A stretch of 5,684 nucleotides of DNA from Mucilaginibacter sp. GTDB taxonomy: Bacteria; Bacteroidota; Bacteroidia; Sphingobacteriales; Sphingobacteriaceae. Positions within the stretch are counted from its first letter, which is position 1, and every line of letters starts with the position of its first letter. Location of the stretch: the NCBI GenBank assembly GCA_019235595.1, contig JAFAKI010000045.1:1-5684 (forward strand), read 5' to 3'. The notes under the pieces were generated by a model. It had not been told where the DNA came from and did not search any database. It saw nothing but the letters and a program-made list of their open reading frames with translations. Made by a program: the position numbers and the translations under genes. Positions 5,150-5,684 of the stretch are shown here, one piece after another.

Positions 5150-5684
5150 CCTCCCGGCTCACAATAAACTGCATCAAATCAAAAATTGGTTGACGAATAA
5201 TCTTGCCCAGGTGAATTTCGTTCTTTTCACAAAGCGCGCGCAGTTCGTCCGCAAAAACAAAAGCGATCGATCCAACAAAATGGCATTTATACCGATGGTA
5301 CTGAGGGAATGATTTAATATCCGAGTCAATAAACTCCTGGAAACCCCTTGCTAATAAAGCCTGGCAATATTCGGTCTCGCGGATAGTATTCAGAAATCTT
5401 GAAAACGATGCCAGGAACGTATTTGCGGCAGGCTTTTGATATACGTCGCGTATCACGCTTTCCTTGGTGAGATGATATTCCTCATCGAACCGGGTATGTA
5501 TCTCGGCAGGCATATTGCCATATAAGAAATCCGTTATTAAAGCTTTTCCGAACCAGGTGCCAGAGCCTTCATCACCCAGTGCATAACCAAGGCCATGTTT
5601 GGTGGAATGTACTTCTTCCCCATCAAAAAAAGAAATATTTGAGCCCGTTCCCAACACACAGCAAAGCCCTTTTTCGTGCCCGCA
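5145..5684 (-). CDS. BadF/BadG-family sugar kinase (N-acetylglucosamine kinase-like), N-terminus missing
   Basis: The frame is open to the right edge, so only the C-terminal 179 residues are present; members of this group are usually about 280-300 residues. The protein belongs to the ASKHA ATPase fold. The visible parts are the second phosphate-binding motif LGTGSN (in-window residues 11-16), followed by LGYALGDEGSGTWFGK. That stretch is typical of BadF/BadG/BcrA/BcrD-type N-acetylglucosamine kinases. Near the C-terminus the adenosine-binding FVGSIA segment is visible. Such enzymes phosphorylate GlcNAc or related amino sugars with ATP in the cytoplasm, for cell-wall recycling or chitin use. 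The first phosphate motif and the sugar-binding start lie beyond the window. The GTG at 5657-5655 is an internal valine codon within the conserved VLGTGSN motif, not a start. The stop codon falls in the adjoining heptamer array. The family is secure; the substrate is inferred. Confidence 0.85.
   Translation of the reverse strand, partial: CGHEKGLCCVLGTGSNISFFDGEEVHSTKHGLGYALGDEGSGTWFGKALITDFLYGNMPAEIHTRFDEEYHLTKESVIRDVYQKPAANTFLASFSRFLNTIRETEYCQALLARGFQEFIDSDIKSFPQYHRYKCHFVGSIAFVFADELRALCEKNEIHLGKIIRQPIFDLMQFIVSREG

Noticed and set aside
5655..5657. GTG as the start of the kinase gene
   Set aside because: The frame continues to the right edge and this valine is inside the conserved LGTGSN region, so the gene is cut by the window end.

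Overview
The window looks like ordinary chromosomal DNA from a Bacteroidota bacterium, most likely of the Sphingobacteriaceae (Pedobacter/Mucilaginibacter type). The grounds are the protein sequences, including a short RsmI without the extra C-terminal domain and a Bacteroidetes-style apolipoprotein N-acyltransferase. Promoter-like TAnnTTTG boxes, A-rich start regions with little Shine-Dalgarno signal, and the style of the intergenic repeats point the same way. The genus is an inference from recognition, not from a search.

Layout from left to right. Positions 2-295 hold the C-terminal end of a SIMPL/DUF541 protein on the + strand, closed by a clear intrinsic terminator at 327-366. A promoter with an 18-bp near-palindrome over its -33 element (399-440) precedes a small + strand gene (462-869) that resembles a response-regulator receiver domain lacking the usual acidic pair. 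This gene converges on, and overlaps by 24 bp, an unrecognised four-helix membrane protein on the - strand (846-1283). The start of that membrane gene shares one base with the stop codon of serS (1283-2554, - strand), so the two probably form one transcript. serS and rsmI (2681-3352, +) are divergent, and the gap between them carries two oppositely oriented arrays of 7-bp repeats. rsmI is followed by an 83-bp palindromic REP-like element (3366-3448), then lnt (3465-5105, +). lnt converges on a BadF/BadG-type sugar kinase (5145-5684, -) that runs off the right edge. The gap between those two is almost entirely a third heptamer array.

Functions. serS (tRNA-Ser charging) and rsmI (16S rRNA methylation) belong to translation. 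lnt completes lipoprotein maturation in the inner membrane. The kinase probably phosphorylates an amino sugar such as GlcNAc. The genes share no obvious pathway. I see no convincing new multi-gene system. The signals beyond routine annotation are the heptamer repeats sharing a common ACT register in two intergenic regions, the palindromic repeat between rsmI and lnt, and the small pseudo-receiver with its possible operator. I see no tRNA, rRNA, CRISPR array, insertion sequence or replication origin.
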